Assembly (NCBI RefSeq): GCF_014201505.1
Contig: NZ_JACHEO010000001.1
Location: 372,001 to 436,000, forward strand
Length of the DNA: 64,000 bases
Origin: Desulfoprunum benzoelyticum
GTDB taxonomy: Bacteria; Desulfobacterota; Desulfobulbia; Desulfobulbales; Desulfocapsaceae
Direction: 5' to 3'
Within the stretch, counting starts at the first letter, position 1; each line of letters opens with the position of its first letter. Of the stretch, positions 1 through 8,231 are shown piece by piece. The notes under the pieces were generated by a model. That model saw only the letters and a list, made by a program, of their open reading frames with translations, was not told the DNA's origin and did no database searches. A program made the translations under genes and the position numbers.

Positions 1-1
1 G

Positions 2-127
2 GCGACCGGCTGCCTGATGAACTCCTTTCTCTTCGATTCCCACCAGGGCCATTTCTACGCCTTCCTTTCGGCCCTGCTGCTGGCCGCCCCGCCAGAGCGC
101 CCGACGACGTCAGTACCGGCTGACTGA
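2..127 (+). CDS. O-antigen ligase / Wzy-type membrane protein, C-terminal end only
   Basis: The gene runs in from the left edge, and only its last 41 residues are visible before a TGA. The segment NSFLFDSHQGHFY followed by a hydrophobic stretch and a short Pro-rich tail is typical of the C-terminus of the O-antigen ligase (Wzy_C/WaaL) family, polytopic inner-membrane proteins that join or polymerise surface polysaccharide. The neighbouring GT4 glycosyltransferase on the other strand fits a surface-polysaccharide locus. The two genes converge and their 3' ends overlap by 18 bp. The call rests on a short tail and the family logic, so it is moderate. Confidence 0.55.
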   Translation, partial: ATGCLMNSFLFDSHQGHFYAFLSALLLAAPPERPTTSVPAD

Positions 128-1153
128 CAGGATATGGCGGTAGTAGCCGCAGTAGAGTTCAACGATCCGCGCCAGGGAGAAATCGTCGCGCCGCTCGGCG
201 GCCACCGCCGCGAAGATCTGCCGGTAGCGCTCGTAATCGCCATGGACCGCGGCGATTTTGGCCGCCAGCCGGTCGTGATCGACCTGCAACAGCGCCGGCA
301 GGACCTCCGGCACCGCCCCGACCGGGGTGGCGATCAACAGGTCGGCATGGAACAGCGCTTCGATCATTACCTTCGGCCCGCCCTCCTGGTGCGAGGAGAC
401 CACCACGAGGTGGGCCCGCTGCATCCAACAGGGAATGTCGTCATGGAAACCCTCGAGGCTGACCTTGCCGGCCAGGCCCCGGGCCTCGATCCGCTGCTCC
501 AGCCGCCGGCGCTCCGGGCCCTCGCCGACGATCCGCAGCCGGAAATCGAAGGGGAGGCAGGCCACCTGATCGATCAGGACGTCGAAGCCCTTGATCCGGT
601 CGAGGCGGCCGACCGCGAGGATGGTGAAGACCGGCTCCTTCGCCACCGGGCCGCAGGGCGCGACGGTGACCCCGTTGGGGATGACCCGGACCTCCGCCCC
701 CCGCCTCGGCAGGACCGAGGCCGCGGCCTTCGCCGATACCGCGCTGACCCAACGCAGACCGTTGAAGATCCGGCCCTTGCGGTCATTGTGCTTGGTGCCG
801 AGGTGGCAATAGCGCAGCAGGCGGTTGACCCGGGCGACCAGGGTCGTCGCCTTGGCCGCATGGGTGTGGACAATGTCGGGGGCGATGGCCTTCAGCCGCG
901 AATACAGCTCGATGTGGAGAAAGGGGTTGTTGCTCGTCGGGTGCGAACGCAGCACGACCTGGCGCACGAGAGGGGAAAACCGGTCCTGGATGACGGCATC
1001 ACGCAGCAGCAGGACGACCACCTCGTGCCGCTGGGCCAGGGCGTTGGAAAGCTCGATCAGCACCTGCTCGGCCCCGCCGTAGCCTCCCGAGGCCATGAAC
1101 TGGACGATCCGCAGCCTCTGCCGGTCGCCGGTCCCGCCCGATCCAGCCCTCAT
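110..1153 (-). CDS. GT4-family glycosyltransferase
   Basis: A 347-residue GT-B glycosyltransferase of family GT4, probably adding a sugar to a lipid-linked or LPS glycan on the cytoplasmic side. The N-terminal MASGGYGGAEQV loop is the acceptor-domain signature. The mid-protein VIPNGV and the C-terminal HQEGGPKVMIEAL segment with its E(x)7E-type pattern are the nucleotide-sugar site. The open frame continues upstream, but those residues are a shadow of the kinase gene. I chose the ATG at 1153, which has AGGA about 7 nt ahead. An ATG at 1177 forms an ATGA overlap with the kinase stop but lacks a spaced ribosome site. It is the last gene of a three-gene minus-strand unit. Substrate unknown. Confidence 0.85.
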   Translation of the reverse strand: MRAGSGGTGDRQRLRIVQFMASGGYGGAEQVLIELSNALAQRHEVVVLLLRDAVIQDRFSPLVRQVVLRSHPTSNNPFLHIELYSRLKAIAPDIVHTHAAKATTLVARVNRLLRYCHLGTKHNDRKGRIFNGLRWVSAVSAKAAASVLPRRGAEVRVIPNGVTVAPCGPVAKEPVFTILAVGRLDRIKGFDVLIDQVACLPFDFRLRIVGEGPERRRLEQRIEARGLAGKVSLEGFHDDIPCWMQRAHLVVVSSHQEGGPKVMIEALFHADLLIATPVGAVPEVLPALLQVDHDRLAAKIAAVHGDYERYRQIFAAVAAERRDDFSLARIVELYCGYYRHILSVSRY

Positions 1154-1173
1154 TCCGGGGTCCTGCCGCCGCC

Positions 1174-3003
1174 TCATCCCTGCCAGGCCGGCAGCGCCAC
1201 GACCACCGTCGTTCCCTGGCCGGGGGTGCTGCTGATCTCGATCCGGCCGCCGTGCTCCTCGATGATCTTGACCGACATCGCCAGGCCGAGACCGGTGCCG
1301 CCGCTCTTCGTCGTCACATAGGGATCGAAGATCTTCGGCAGCAGGTCGGCCTCGATGCCGCAACCGCTGTCCTGTATCCGGCACAGCAGCTGGGCCGGTT
1401 CCCGAACGGTGGCGACCTGCAGGCTGCCGCCGCTCTTCATCGCCTGGATGGCGTTGAGCAGCAGATTGAGAAAGACCTGGCTGAGCTTGTCCTGATCGGC
1501 ATGGACCAGATCCGGCGGCTGACAGTACTTCGTCTCGATCTGTATCCCGGCCGCATCGGCGTCGACCCGAAGCAGCGTCAGCGCCTTGTCCACAATCTCG
1601 TTGAGCGAGACCCTGGCCTTCTCCAGGCGATCGGGCCGGGCGTAATCGAGCAGCTCGCTGATGCTGCGATTGAGCCTCTCGACCTCACGCACGAGGATAT
1701 CGGCGGCCTCGCCGTCGGCGGAGTTGGCGGTGAATTTCGATTTCAGCAGCAGCGCCAGGCCCTTGATCGAGCTCAGCGGATTCCGCAGTTCATGGGCGAC
1801 GCCGGCAGCCATCTCGCCGAGCGCCGCCAGCCGCTCGTTGCGCTTCAGTTCCTCCTCGAGCTGCTTGACCTCGCTGACATCCTGCATCAGCAGCATCGTC
1901 CCGACGTGGCGCTGCTCGCCGTCGATGACCGCCAGGGCGGCGAGGAGCAGCGCCCGGGACCGCCCCTCCCCTCTCTCCAGCAGCAGGTCGCGGCGCTGCG
2001 GCCGGTCCGGTCCAGCCTCCGATTGACTTATCAGGAGCGCCAGCGGCGGCGGCAGGACATCGCCGGGCCGTTTGCCGACCAGCTGTTTCTCGGTCTTTTC
2101 GATGAGCTCCTCCGCCGTCCGGTTGCAGAGCTGGATCTTGCCCTCGGTATCGGTGGCGACAAGACCGATCGGCAGCGACGAGACCAGGAGATCGTTGAAG
2201 GCGCGCATCCGCCGGAGACTGAGCTGGCTTCCCTTGTACCCCTGCAGGGTGAACAGCGACAACCCGCCGCCGGCGCCGACCAGCAGCAGGACGACGGAGA
2301 GGATGACGATCTGCAGCAGCTGCCGCTTGACGGCGGCGTTGTACTGGTCGATCTCCAGTTCGACCAGCAGGACGTAGCCCGCCGCCTGCACCTGCTCCGC
2401 CATCTGCTGCCACTGCCTGAACCCCTGCTGCATCTGCAGCATGTGCTCCCGCATCCCGCCGTTGCCGCGCCCCATCCGCATCATCGGCGGATGGCCGTCG
2501 CCGGCCGGCCCGCGCGGCCCGAGCGGGGCATAGTAGGCGGCAATCTGAAACACCTCGCTGTCCCCTCTGGCCTCGCGACCGATCCGGTAGATGGCGTTGC
2601 CGGCCTCCTGCTGCGGCAGCGTCTTGAAGAACGCCTCGGTCTCCTGCTCGATCCTGCCGCCGATCTTTTCCCGGTTCGAACTGACCAGGACCTCGCCGTC
2701 CCTGCCGACCAGCATCGCCAGATGGATGTCCGGCTGTTCGGTGGCATGGTCGAGAGTCTGCTGCACCTGCTCCAGCCACTGCAGCTCCCAGCCGGCCGGG
2801 CTTTCGACAGCGGTGCGGAAACGGGTGCGCGGACCGGCGTTGATGAAACGGATGATGGTGATACCCTTCTGCATCAGGACCTCCATCATCAGCTGTTTTT
2901 CGCGATGGTAATTGTTGACGGCAAAGACGGCGATGATGACGGCGAGGAGGGAGCAGGCCGCAGCCAGAATCCACGGCGACACGTTGACCAGTCGGAACTT
3001 CAT
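1174..3003 (-). CDS. membrane sensor histidine kinase, NtrB/ZraS-like, with PAS domain and Met-rich sensor
   Basis: 609 residues. There is a TM helix at about 10-30, a periplasmic domain at about 31-229, a second TM at about 230-252, a PAS domain (about 265-380), a HisKA dimerisation domain with the phospho-acceptor His404 in GVAHELRNP, and a HATPase domain. The HATPase shows an N-box (NLLLNAIQA, about 513), DSGCGI and GTGLGLA. The H-box sequence is typical of kinases paired with sigma54-activating NtrC-type regulators. Residues 173-193 of the sensor are rich in Met and His (HPPMMRMGRG and onward), suggesting metal or redox sensing. No response regulator lies next to it in the window. It starts 10 nt after the stop of the 562-residue gene, so the two are probably co-transcribed. 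Confidence 0.92.
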   Translation of the reverse strand: MKFRLVNVSPWILAAACSLLAVIIAVFAVNNYHREKQLMMEVLMQKGITIIRFINAGPRTRFRTAVESPAGWELQWLEQVQQTLDHATEQPDIHLAMLVGRDGEVLVSSNREKIGGRIEQETEAFFKTLPQQEAGNAIYRIGREARGDSEVFQIAAYYAPLGPRGPAGDGHPPMMRMGRGNGGMREHMLQMQQGFRQWQQMAEQVQAAGYVLLVELEIDQYNAAVKRQLLQIVILSVVLLLVGAGGGLSLFTLQGYKGSQLSLRRMRAFNDLLVSSLPIGLVATDTEGKIQLCNRTAEELIEKTEKQLVGKRPGDVLPPPLALLISQSEAGPDRPQRRDLLLERGEGRSRALLLAALAVIDGEQRHVGTMLLMQDVSEVKQLEEELKRNERLAALGEMAAGVAHELRNPLSSIKGLALLLKSKFTANSADGEAADILVREVERLNRSISELLDYARPDRLEKARVSLNEIVDKALTLLRVDADAAGIQIETKYCQPPDLVHADQDKLSQVFLNLLLNAIQAMKSGGSLQVATVREPAQLLCRIQDSGCGIEADLLPKIFDPYVTTKSGGTGLGLAMSVKIIEEHGGRIEISSTPGQGTTVVVALPAWQG

Positions 3004-3013
3004 CGCAATCGGC

Positions 3014-4702
3014 CTACTCCTGGTAATTGAGGATCTTGTGGAGGATGACCTTGGTGATCATGTAGGTCGGGACGATCCCCTCCTCCCCCATCGGTCCGGA
3101 GGCCAGCGTCTGGCCGCTCTGCAGCGGATTGTCGGAGGCGTAGTAGGCATACCGGGTCTTCATGTCCATCGGGATATGGCCCTGGATGATCGCGGCACTG
3201 ATCGCCCGCTGGTAGTGGCCGCCCTCCATCTCCAACCCGACCGCCTTCCAGCTCGACGAATGGAAGCGTTCGAGGACGTCGCGGTTCTGCAGCGAGGTGC
3301 CGAGGACGGTCACCATCGGCCCGCAGTAGACATTGACGCCGGGATCGAAATCACCGACAGACAGATCGTTGTTGACGATGTAGTTGTGCGGCGTGCCCTC
3401 CATCACATGGGCCGTCGCCAGCATGATGTCGCCCTTCTTGCCTGGGAGTATCCCGGCCTTGCCCATGACCGAGATCGATTCGATGCTGAAGGAAATGACC
3501 TTGTCCTGGATCTGGCACGGGCACAGCAGTTCGTCCATCAGCTCGAAGGCCTGGGTGCCGAAGGCGTAGTCCATCACCACCAGCACCGGCTGCTGCGCCT
3601 TGATCAGCTCGAGGTTGAAGTGCAGGGAGGGGTGGAGGGTGGCGGTATCGATTCTGATCGTGTCGATGATGTTGACGTCGATATTCGAGCCCGAGGAATC
3701 CTTGTGGAAGGTATAGCCGAATTTCTCGGCGTATTCGCTGATCTTGCGGCCCTGGCTGCGCAGCTGCCCGACCATCGCGTACAGGTCGTCGGGAACGGGT
3801 TCGCCGTTTGCCAGCAGCATGCCTGAGCCGTAGATGATGTTGCGGACGGAATGCATGTTGGCGCTGATAACGTGCAACGGCCGGTCCTGGAAGCCCAGAT
3901 CGTACAGCTTCTCCTTGATCGAACTGGCCCACAGCGAGGCGTACTTGTGATGGCCGATCATCTCCTGCAGGGACGGGGTGAAGTAGATCGTCAGTTCTTC
4001 CCTGGCCAGGGTCTGCTCCTCGATCATCCGCTTGCCGAGGGCGTGGACGATGTTGAACAGGCCGCTGTTGGAATTGTGCAAGCGCCGGTTTCCATCAAGA
4101 TAGTCGTAGGTGTTGCGGGTCTCCTTGTACGTCCGACCGAGGATGATGGACAGGTTCCACAGGGCCTGGTCGAGTTCGTCATCCTTGATCTCCGCTTCGC
4201 GGTCGATGGTCCGTTCGAGCTCGATCCACTCGGTACTGGTGCCGTCGACCCGGTTGCTGATCTGCTGAAAAATCTTCTGCGACTCGATCGTGAGAAAGGT
4301 GATATGGGTCAGGATATCATAGATCTCGCTCTGCCCATGGGTGATGACGAAGCACATCTCCTTTTCCGAAACGGCATACGAAACCCGGCGCCGTTTCAGG
4401 GGAATGATCTCCTCGAACGAGGTGTCCTGGAAATCCTCCTGGGCGGTGAGGATGATCCGGTTGCATTTCTCTATCCCCCGGGGCATCCGGTCGATGACAT
4501 ACTCCAGCCCTTTGAGCTCGACGATCCGCGGGTCGGCCATCGAGCCGTAGATCTCGGGGCTGAACATCTTCAGGGACTCGGCCAGTTTCTCGCCGGTTTT
4601 GCCCGACGGCTTGTAGGCGCCCTGCAGGGTGAGGGCGTCGGCTAGAATTTTAAAGGTGCGAATGGCGTTTCTCGCCTTCTGCGATTTCGATAATTCCTGC
4701 AT
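3014..4702 (-). CDS. conserved protein of unknown function with nucleoside-phosphorylase-like C-terminal half
   Basis: 562 residues, soluble, no signal peptide. I do not recognise the N-terminal 350 residues, which look largely helical. The C-terminal part (about 370-530) resembles the purine nucleoside phosphorylase / MTA-SAH nucleosidase fold. VMGKAG (413-417) followed by GDIM matches the glycine loop and the following strand. GLEMEGGH (about 489-496) matches the ME-G nucleoside-binding motif, and ASDNP (522-526) matches the late Ser-Asp. This suggests binding of a nucleoside-like ligand, but catalysis is unproven. It heads the unit with the histidine kinase. An AT-rich stretch at 4830-4870 may hold the promoter. 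The start codon has no clear ribosome site. Confidence 0.7.
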   Translation of the reverse strand: MQELSKSQKARNAIRTFKILADALTLQGAYKPSGKTGEKLAESLKMFSPEIYGSMADPRIVELKGLEYVIDRMPRGIEKCNRIILTAQEDFQDTSFEEIIPLKRRRVSYAVSEKEMCFVITHGQSEIYDILTHITFLTIESQKIFQQISNRVDGTSTEWIELERTIDREAEIKDDELDQALWNLSIILGRTYKETRNTYDYLDGNRRLHNSNSGLFNIVHALGKRMIEEQTLAREELTIYFTPSLQEMIGHHKYASLWASSIKEKLYDLGFQDRPLHVISANMHSVRNIIYGSGMLLANGEPVPDDLYAMVGQLRSQGRKISEYAEKFGYTFHKDSSGSNIDVNIIDTIRIDTATLHPSLHFNLELIKAQQPVLVVMDYAFGTQAFELMDELLCPCQIQDKVISFSIESISVMGKAGILPGKKGDIMLATAHVMEGTPHNYIVNNDLSVGDFDPGVNVYCGPMVTVLGTSLQNRDVLERFHSSSWKAVGLEMEGGHYQRAISAAIIQGHIPMDMKTRYAYYASDNPLQSGQTLASGPMGEEGIVPTYMITKVILHKILNYQE

Positions 4703-5097
4703 GGTCGTTTCTGCTGACTGGTCATGAAGAATGAAGGGCAGTTGCCGCCATGGTCCGGCACCATAACCACGTGTTCAGAGGATATGGCGGGCTACGGGGC
4801 AATAGCGGTGATGTTTGCGGCTGTATTGTACCAGTTCACTGGAATTTTACTCAAAATATTTTTTCGAGGGGAACACCGGATCGCGGCGGCAGGGAGAGCA
4901 TTGGCGAACAAGGCTGGCGAGCGTGCCGCGAGGACGGCGACCGGGCAGAGAAGGTCATGCGTCCCCGGACCGCACCCGCACGTCGTGGATGGCGATGATG
5001 GATGAAAGGGGAATAGCAGGGGCCTGATGGGCGCAGTCCCGCAACTGCGGTTACCCGCCGACAGCGCGACCGATCCGGCGAATCCTGGAGCCCGGGG
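4703..5097. other. 395-bp intergenic region
   Basis: No convincing protein gene. The left part (about 4800-4870) is AT-rich and probably holds the promoter of the minus-strand 562-residue protein gene. The right part, from about 4985, contains a cobalamin-riboswitch-like block on the plus strand, listed separately. Small plus-strand frames here have no ribosome site or recognisable domain. Confidence 0.6.
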
Positions 5098-5100
5098 CTA
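4987..5100 (+). ncRNA. candidate cobalamin-riboswitch-like element, orphan
   Basis: On the plus strand the order of sub-motifs resembles the adenosylcobalamin (btuB-type) aptamer. There is a GGGGAATAG block at about 5008, then GCGCAGTCCCGCAACTGCGG (the conserved C-CCGC-ACTG core) at 5030-5050 followed by TTACC, and about 40 nt later GAATCCTGGAGCCCGGG, similar to the 3' AAGTCAGGAGACC block. The middle GGTG-A-TCC box is degenerate. No plus-strand gene follows: the element reads straight into the antisense of the two-CW gene. It may be a relic, an antisense regulator or a false match. Confidence 0.4.
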
Positions 5101-5349
5101 TTTCAGGGTTTCAACGGAACAGCCCAACCCCTTGCGGGACAGGATTTCGACGATTTCCGCCGATGTCAGGCGGGAATCCCTGTTTTTCGCCACATAGACC
5201 AGACAGTCCCTGCAGATATTGAAAGCGCAGGGGTCATGGGAACCGATGATGTCCCAGCACTCCGCCGCCGGGGTTTCCTTTGCAGGGCACCGGACATCCG
5301 GGTCGCACTGCATGATCTGCCAGCATCGCCACTCTGCAATAAGCGTCAT
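5098..5349 (-). CDS. small two-CW-domain Cys-rich protein
   Basis: 83 residues. Cysteines and tryptophans sit in the repeated pattern seen in two-CW domains of anaerobic bacteria: W-x-CWQIMQC, CPAKE, CWDIIG, then C-x3-C-x2-C in CAFNICRDC. These domains occur alone or attached to signalling proteins and probably bind a metal. The C-terminal 30 residues look like a small helical tail. The ATG is preceded by an AAAGGG ribosome site and by a short hairpin (CCCC-loop-GGGG, about 5370-5384). It lies upstream of engB in the opposite sense to the cobalamin-like element, which runs antisense into its 3' end. No specific function can be assigned. Confidence 0.7.
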   Translation of the reverse strand: MTLIAEWRCWQIMQCDPDVRCPAKETPAAECWDIIGSHDPCAFNICRDCLVYVAKNRDSRLTSAEIVEILSRKGLGCSVETLK

Positions 5350-5423
5350 TGTCGCCCTTTACAGTTATCCCCTGTGAACGGGGAACCATTGAAAAACTTT
5401 GTTGCGGGACTGTCATCGGATCC

Positions 5424-6020
5424 TCAACCTTTTTGCCGTACATCAAGAAAAGCCGCCATTGCCCGTAGCAGCTCTTCCCGCCCCTGACCGGTCTTGGATG
5501 AAAACAGTACCCTGCTCCCAGCCTGAATATCATGTCCGCCGTCGAGCAACCGGGCGTTGAGAACGCGTTCGTTGCCGGACAGCTTGTCCGTTTTGGTATA
5601 TACCGGCAGATACGGTATCCCCTTGAGCTTCAGCCAGGAGAGCAGCTGGGTGTCCTGGGTCTTGGGGGCGTGCCGGATATCAATGATCACCACGACACAT
5701 CGCAACGTTTCCCGGGTCTCGAGGTAGGAGGTCACGAGCTCCTGCCATCCTTCCTGCAGCGTTTTGGAGACCCGGGCAAAGCCATAACCGGGTAGATCGA
5801 CGAAGTAGAGGCCGTCGCCGACCTGAAAATAATTCAAGCCCTGCGTCTTGCCGGGGCGGCCACTGACCTTGACCAGCGCCTTTCTTCCAATCAGGCAGTT
5901 GATAAGGCTTGACTTTCCCACATTCGAACGCCCGGCGAAGGCGATCTCCGGCAGACCCGTATCGGGAAGCTGCTTCAGAGAGTGAGCGCTTAGAATAAAC
6001 TGTACCTCGGAAAAATTCAT
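5424..6020 (-). CDS. engB: ribosome biogenesis GTPase EngB (YihA/YsxC)
   Basis: 198 residues, normal family length. It shows a TRAFAC GTPase core: G1 GRSNVGKS (about 30-37), a switch region GKTQGLNYF, G3 DLPGYG, G4 TKTDK, and G5-like SSKTGQG near the end. EngB binds GTP and assists late assembly of the 50S ribosomal subunit in the cytoplasm. The ATG at 6020 has AAGG close upstream. It stands between hisG and the two-CW gene on the same strand with a gap of about 96 nt from hisG, so it may be co-transcribed. Call is secure. Confidence 0.97.
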   Translation of the reverse strand: MNFSEVQFILSAHSLKQLPDTGLPEIAFAGRSNVGKSSLINCLIGRKALVKVSGRPGKTQGLNYFQVGDGLYFVDLPGYGFARVSKTLQEGWQELVTSYLETRETLRCVVVIIDIRHAPKTQDTQLLSWLKLKGIPYLPVYTKTDKLSGNERVLNARLLDGGHDIQAGSRVLFSSKTGQGREELLRAMAAFLDVRQKG

Positions 6021-6092
6021 CGCCTTTTTCAGCCGGAGCAGAAGGGAGCGGCCGTCAGGGGCATCAGCAGCCGCAGAAAGTGAGGAAATTCA

Positions 6093-6112
6093 GACCGGAA
6101 CATGGCCCGGTC
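6093..6112 (-). terminator. weak hairpin after hisG
   Basis: GACCGG and CCGGTC form a 6-bp stem with an 8-nt loop directly after the hisG stop on the minus strand. Only a short, broken T-run follows, so termination would be partial and engB could still be read through. Confidence 0.3.
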
Positions 6113-6116
6113 CGGT

Positions 6117-6989
6117 TCAGATGACCTTGTTGAGCGAGTACTCGATGATCCCTTCCGCCCCGCTCTTGCGCAGTTTCGGGATCAGGTCGCGGACGACGTC
6201 CTCGGAGATGACGGTCTCCACCGAATACCACTCCTGATTGTACAGCCCGGCGATCGTCGGGGCATTGAGGCTCGGCAGCAGATTGACGACGTCGTCGAGA
6301 TCGGCCTTGGCGACATTCATCTTCAGTCCGACGATGCGATCGGCCCGCAGGGCGCCCTGGAGCATCATGGCGATGTTTTCGATCTTCTCCCGCTTCCACG
6401 GATCATTCCACGACTCCCGATTGGCGATGAACTGGGTGTTCGAGGTCATCAGCTCATGGATGATGCGCAGCCCGTGGGCCCGGATCGTGCTCTCGGTCTC
6501 GGTGACCTCGACGATCGCATCGACGAGGCCGGAGACGACCTTGGCCTCCGTCGCCCCCCAGGAAAACTCGATCTCGACGTTGATCTTCTGCTCTTCGAAA
6601 AAGCGGCGGGTCACATTCACCAGTTCCGTCGAGATCTTCTTGCCCTCGAGATCCTTGATCGTCCTGATTTCGGAGTTGCCGGCGACGGCGATGATCCAGC
6701 GGGTCGGCCGACGGCTGACCTTGGAATAGACCAGGTCGCAGACGAGGACGGTGTCGGACATGTTTTCCATCGTCCAGTCCTTGCCGGTAATCCCGGCGTC
6801 GAGCATGCCGCTCTCGACGTAGCGCGACATCTCCTGCGGCCGGCAGATGGAACAGGCCAGTTCGGGGTCGTCGATCTCGGGGAAATAGTTGCGGGCGGCC
6901 GGCTTGATCAACCATCCCGCCTTCTCGAACAGGCTGATGGTCGCATTTTCGAGGCTGCCCTTCGGCAGTCCGAGCTTCAGTTGATTCAT
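6117..6989 (-). CDS. hisG: ATP phosphoribosyltransferase, long form (HisG)
   Basis: 290 residues. It catalyses the first step of histidine synthesis, ATP plus PRPP to phosphoribosyl-ATP. The start MNQLKLGLPKGSLE and the internal DAGITGKDW motif are diagnostic. The PRPP loop is in the second lobe, around EVTETESTIRAHGL. The length includes the C-terminal ACT-like regulatory domain, so this is the hisZ-independent, histidine-inhibited long form. The ATG at 6989 has GGAG 9 nt upstream. The open frame continues upstream through hisI sequence and is not real there. It follows hisI by 54 nt, forming a hisI-hisG pair. Confidence 0.97.
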   Translation of the reverse strand: MNQLKLGLPKGSLENATISLFEKAGWLIKPAARNYFPEIDDPELACSICRPQEMSRYVESGMLDAGITGKDWTMENMSDTVLVCDLVYSKVSRRPTRWIIAVAGNSEIRTIKDLEGKKISTELVNVTRRFFEEQKINVEIEFSWGATEAKVVSGLVDAIVEVTETESTIRAHGLRIIHELMTSNTQFIANRESWNDPWKREKIENIAMMLQGALRADRIVGLKMNVAKADLDDVVNLLPSLNAPTIAGLYNQEWYSVETVISEDVVRDLIPKLRKSGAEGIIEYSLNKVI

Positions 6990-7042
6990 CGTGTAATCTC
7001 CATCAAATTTCTCCGCCGCGGGATGCCGGCAGTATTTTTCCT

Positions 7043-7429
7043 TTACTTCGCTTTGCCGTAGACCAGGGCCGGATCGAAGATCTTTTCCCCCTCGACCTGC
7101 AGGGTGTCGCCGACCAGCCGCCGGTAGAAGCAGCTCTTGTGGCCGGTGTGGCATGCCGCCCCCCCAAGCTGCTCGACCTGGAAGATGACGGTATCGTCGT
7201 CGCAATCGACCAGGATTTGGCGGATGAGCTGGACGTGGCCGGACGATTCCCCCTTGAGCCACAGCGCTTTCCTCGACCGACTCCAGTAATGGGCCTTCCC
7301 GGTCTGCAGTGTCTTTTCCCACGACAACCTGTTGATATAGGCCAGCATCAGAACCTGGCCGGTTGCATACTCCTGGACGATCGCCGGAATGAGACCATCC
7401 GCTGATTTTTCAAAGTTGAGCTGTACCAT
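7043..7429 (-). CDS. hisI: phosphoribosyl-AMP cyclohydrolase (HisI)
   Basis: 128 residues, monofunctional. It opens the adenine ring of phosphoribosyl-AMP in histidine biosynthesis. Typical motifs are VLMLAYIN near the start, YWSRSR...LWLKGE, GH-VQL, and the metal-binding residues in DCDDD and [14 protein letters not shown]. The hisE-type pyrophosphohydrolase domain is absent, so hisE must lie elsewhere. It is followed by hisG on the same strand, and the two form a small histidine operon. Confidence 0.96.
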   Translation of the reverse strand: MVQLNFEKSADGLIPAIVQEYATGQVLMLAYINRLSWEKTLQTGKAHYWSRSRKALWLKGESSGHVQLIRQILVDCDDDTVIFQVEQLGGAACHTGHKSCFYRRLVGDTLQVEGEKIFDPALVYGKAK

Positions 7430-7744
7430 GTCCTCCGGCCTGCAGAATTGGTCAAACGGTAGCGACAGAGGGAACCGGCAGGTCCGGAGGAACTGTCACC
7501 GGCCTGCATTCCGCCCCTTTGCCTGTTCATCAATCAAAAAAGTCCATATACTATGCCCGCAATCCCGGTTTGTCAAGAAATGGTGCCTTCCACCCGCGGG
7601 ATTGCCCCATAAGCCTTGCCAATTCGCGCTGAATCAAGGTACAATTGCCGTCTTTTGCAGACAATCGAAAGGCATCCTCCTGCCGGCGGCAGCGCCCAGG
7701 ATAAAATTTCTCCGACCTTCACCCAACAAGGAGCCACACACCGC
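7430..7744. other. 315-bp divergent intergenic region (hisI / FKBP gene)
   Basis: Holds the 5' regions of two divergent genes. A plausible sigma70-type promoter for the plus-strand isomerase is at 7616-7645. I found no clear promoter for hisI and no leader peptide rich in histidine codons. Confidence 0.6.
7616..7645 (+). promoter_or_regulatory. sigma70-type promoter for the FKBP-type isomerase
   Basis: TTGCCA (7616-7621), an 18-bp spacer and TACAAT (7640-7645) match the -35/-10 consensus at 5/6 and 5/6. The expected start lies about 90 nt before the ATG. Confidence 0.5.
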
Positions 7745-8179
7745 ATGATCCAGCCGAATGATACAGTCACTCTCTCCTTTACCGGCAAACTCGACAACGG
7801 CGAGGCCTTTATAATTGTCAGCCCGGACGAACCGCTCACGGTGACGCTCGGCAACCTCGAGTTGCCGCCGAGCGTTGAACAGGCCCTTCTCGGCATGGAC
7901 GTCGGTGAAACCAAAAAGATCAGGATCGCACCCGATGAAGGCTTCGGCCCGCGGCAGAAGGAGCTGGTCCAGATCATCACCAACCAGGAGATGATCGACA
8001 AGCTCAAGCCGCAGCCAGGGATGATTCTCTCCCTGAAAACGGAGAAGGACGGCCAGGAAATCATGGTGCCGGCGACCGTCGTCAGGGCGACCGACTCCGA
8101 GTTGGAGGTGGACTACAATCATCCTCTGGCCGGCCACCATCTCACCTACACCGTCACCATCATCGGCATACAGCGATAA
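7745..8179 (+). CDS. FKBP-type peptidyl-prolyl isomerase, SlyD-like
   Basis: 144 residues. FKBP/SlyD family: MIQPNDTVTLSFTGKLDNGEAF is the first strand pair, EQALLGMDVGETKKI the core FKBP strand-loop, and the segment from PDEGFGP to about residue 120 is the insert-in-flap chaperone domain. The protein closes with the core strand YTVTIIGI. It should isomerise Xaa-Pro bonds and chaperone folding in the cytoplasm. There is no His-rich metal-binding tail, so it is a short SlyD form. The ATG at 7745 is preceded by AAGGAG about 12 nt upstream. The upstream in-frame codons have no ribosome site. It converges with korC. Confidence 0.9.
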   Translation: MIQPNDTVTLSFTGKLDNGEAFIIVSPDEPLTVTLGNLELPPSVEQALLGMDVGETKKIRIAPDEGFGPRQKELVQIITNQEMIDKLKPQPGMILSLKTEKDGQEIMVPATVVRATDSELEVDYNHPLAGHHLTYTVTIIGIQR

Positions 8180-8231
8180 TCACGACCGCAGACCGATATC
8201 GGCGAGGGTCAACCGGGTGCGGTCGACCCGG

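Noticed and set aside
1154-1384. N-terminal extension of the GT4 glycosyltransferase
   Set aside because: These codons overlap the histidine kinase C-terminus in another frame and give a composition unlike GT4 proteins. A spaced ribosome site supports the ATG at 1153.
4724-5005. Plus-strand small protein upstream of the cobalamin-like element
   Set aside because: No ribosome site, no recognisable domain, three overlapping frames of similar length, and it covers the likely promoter of the minus-strand gene.
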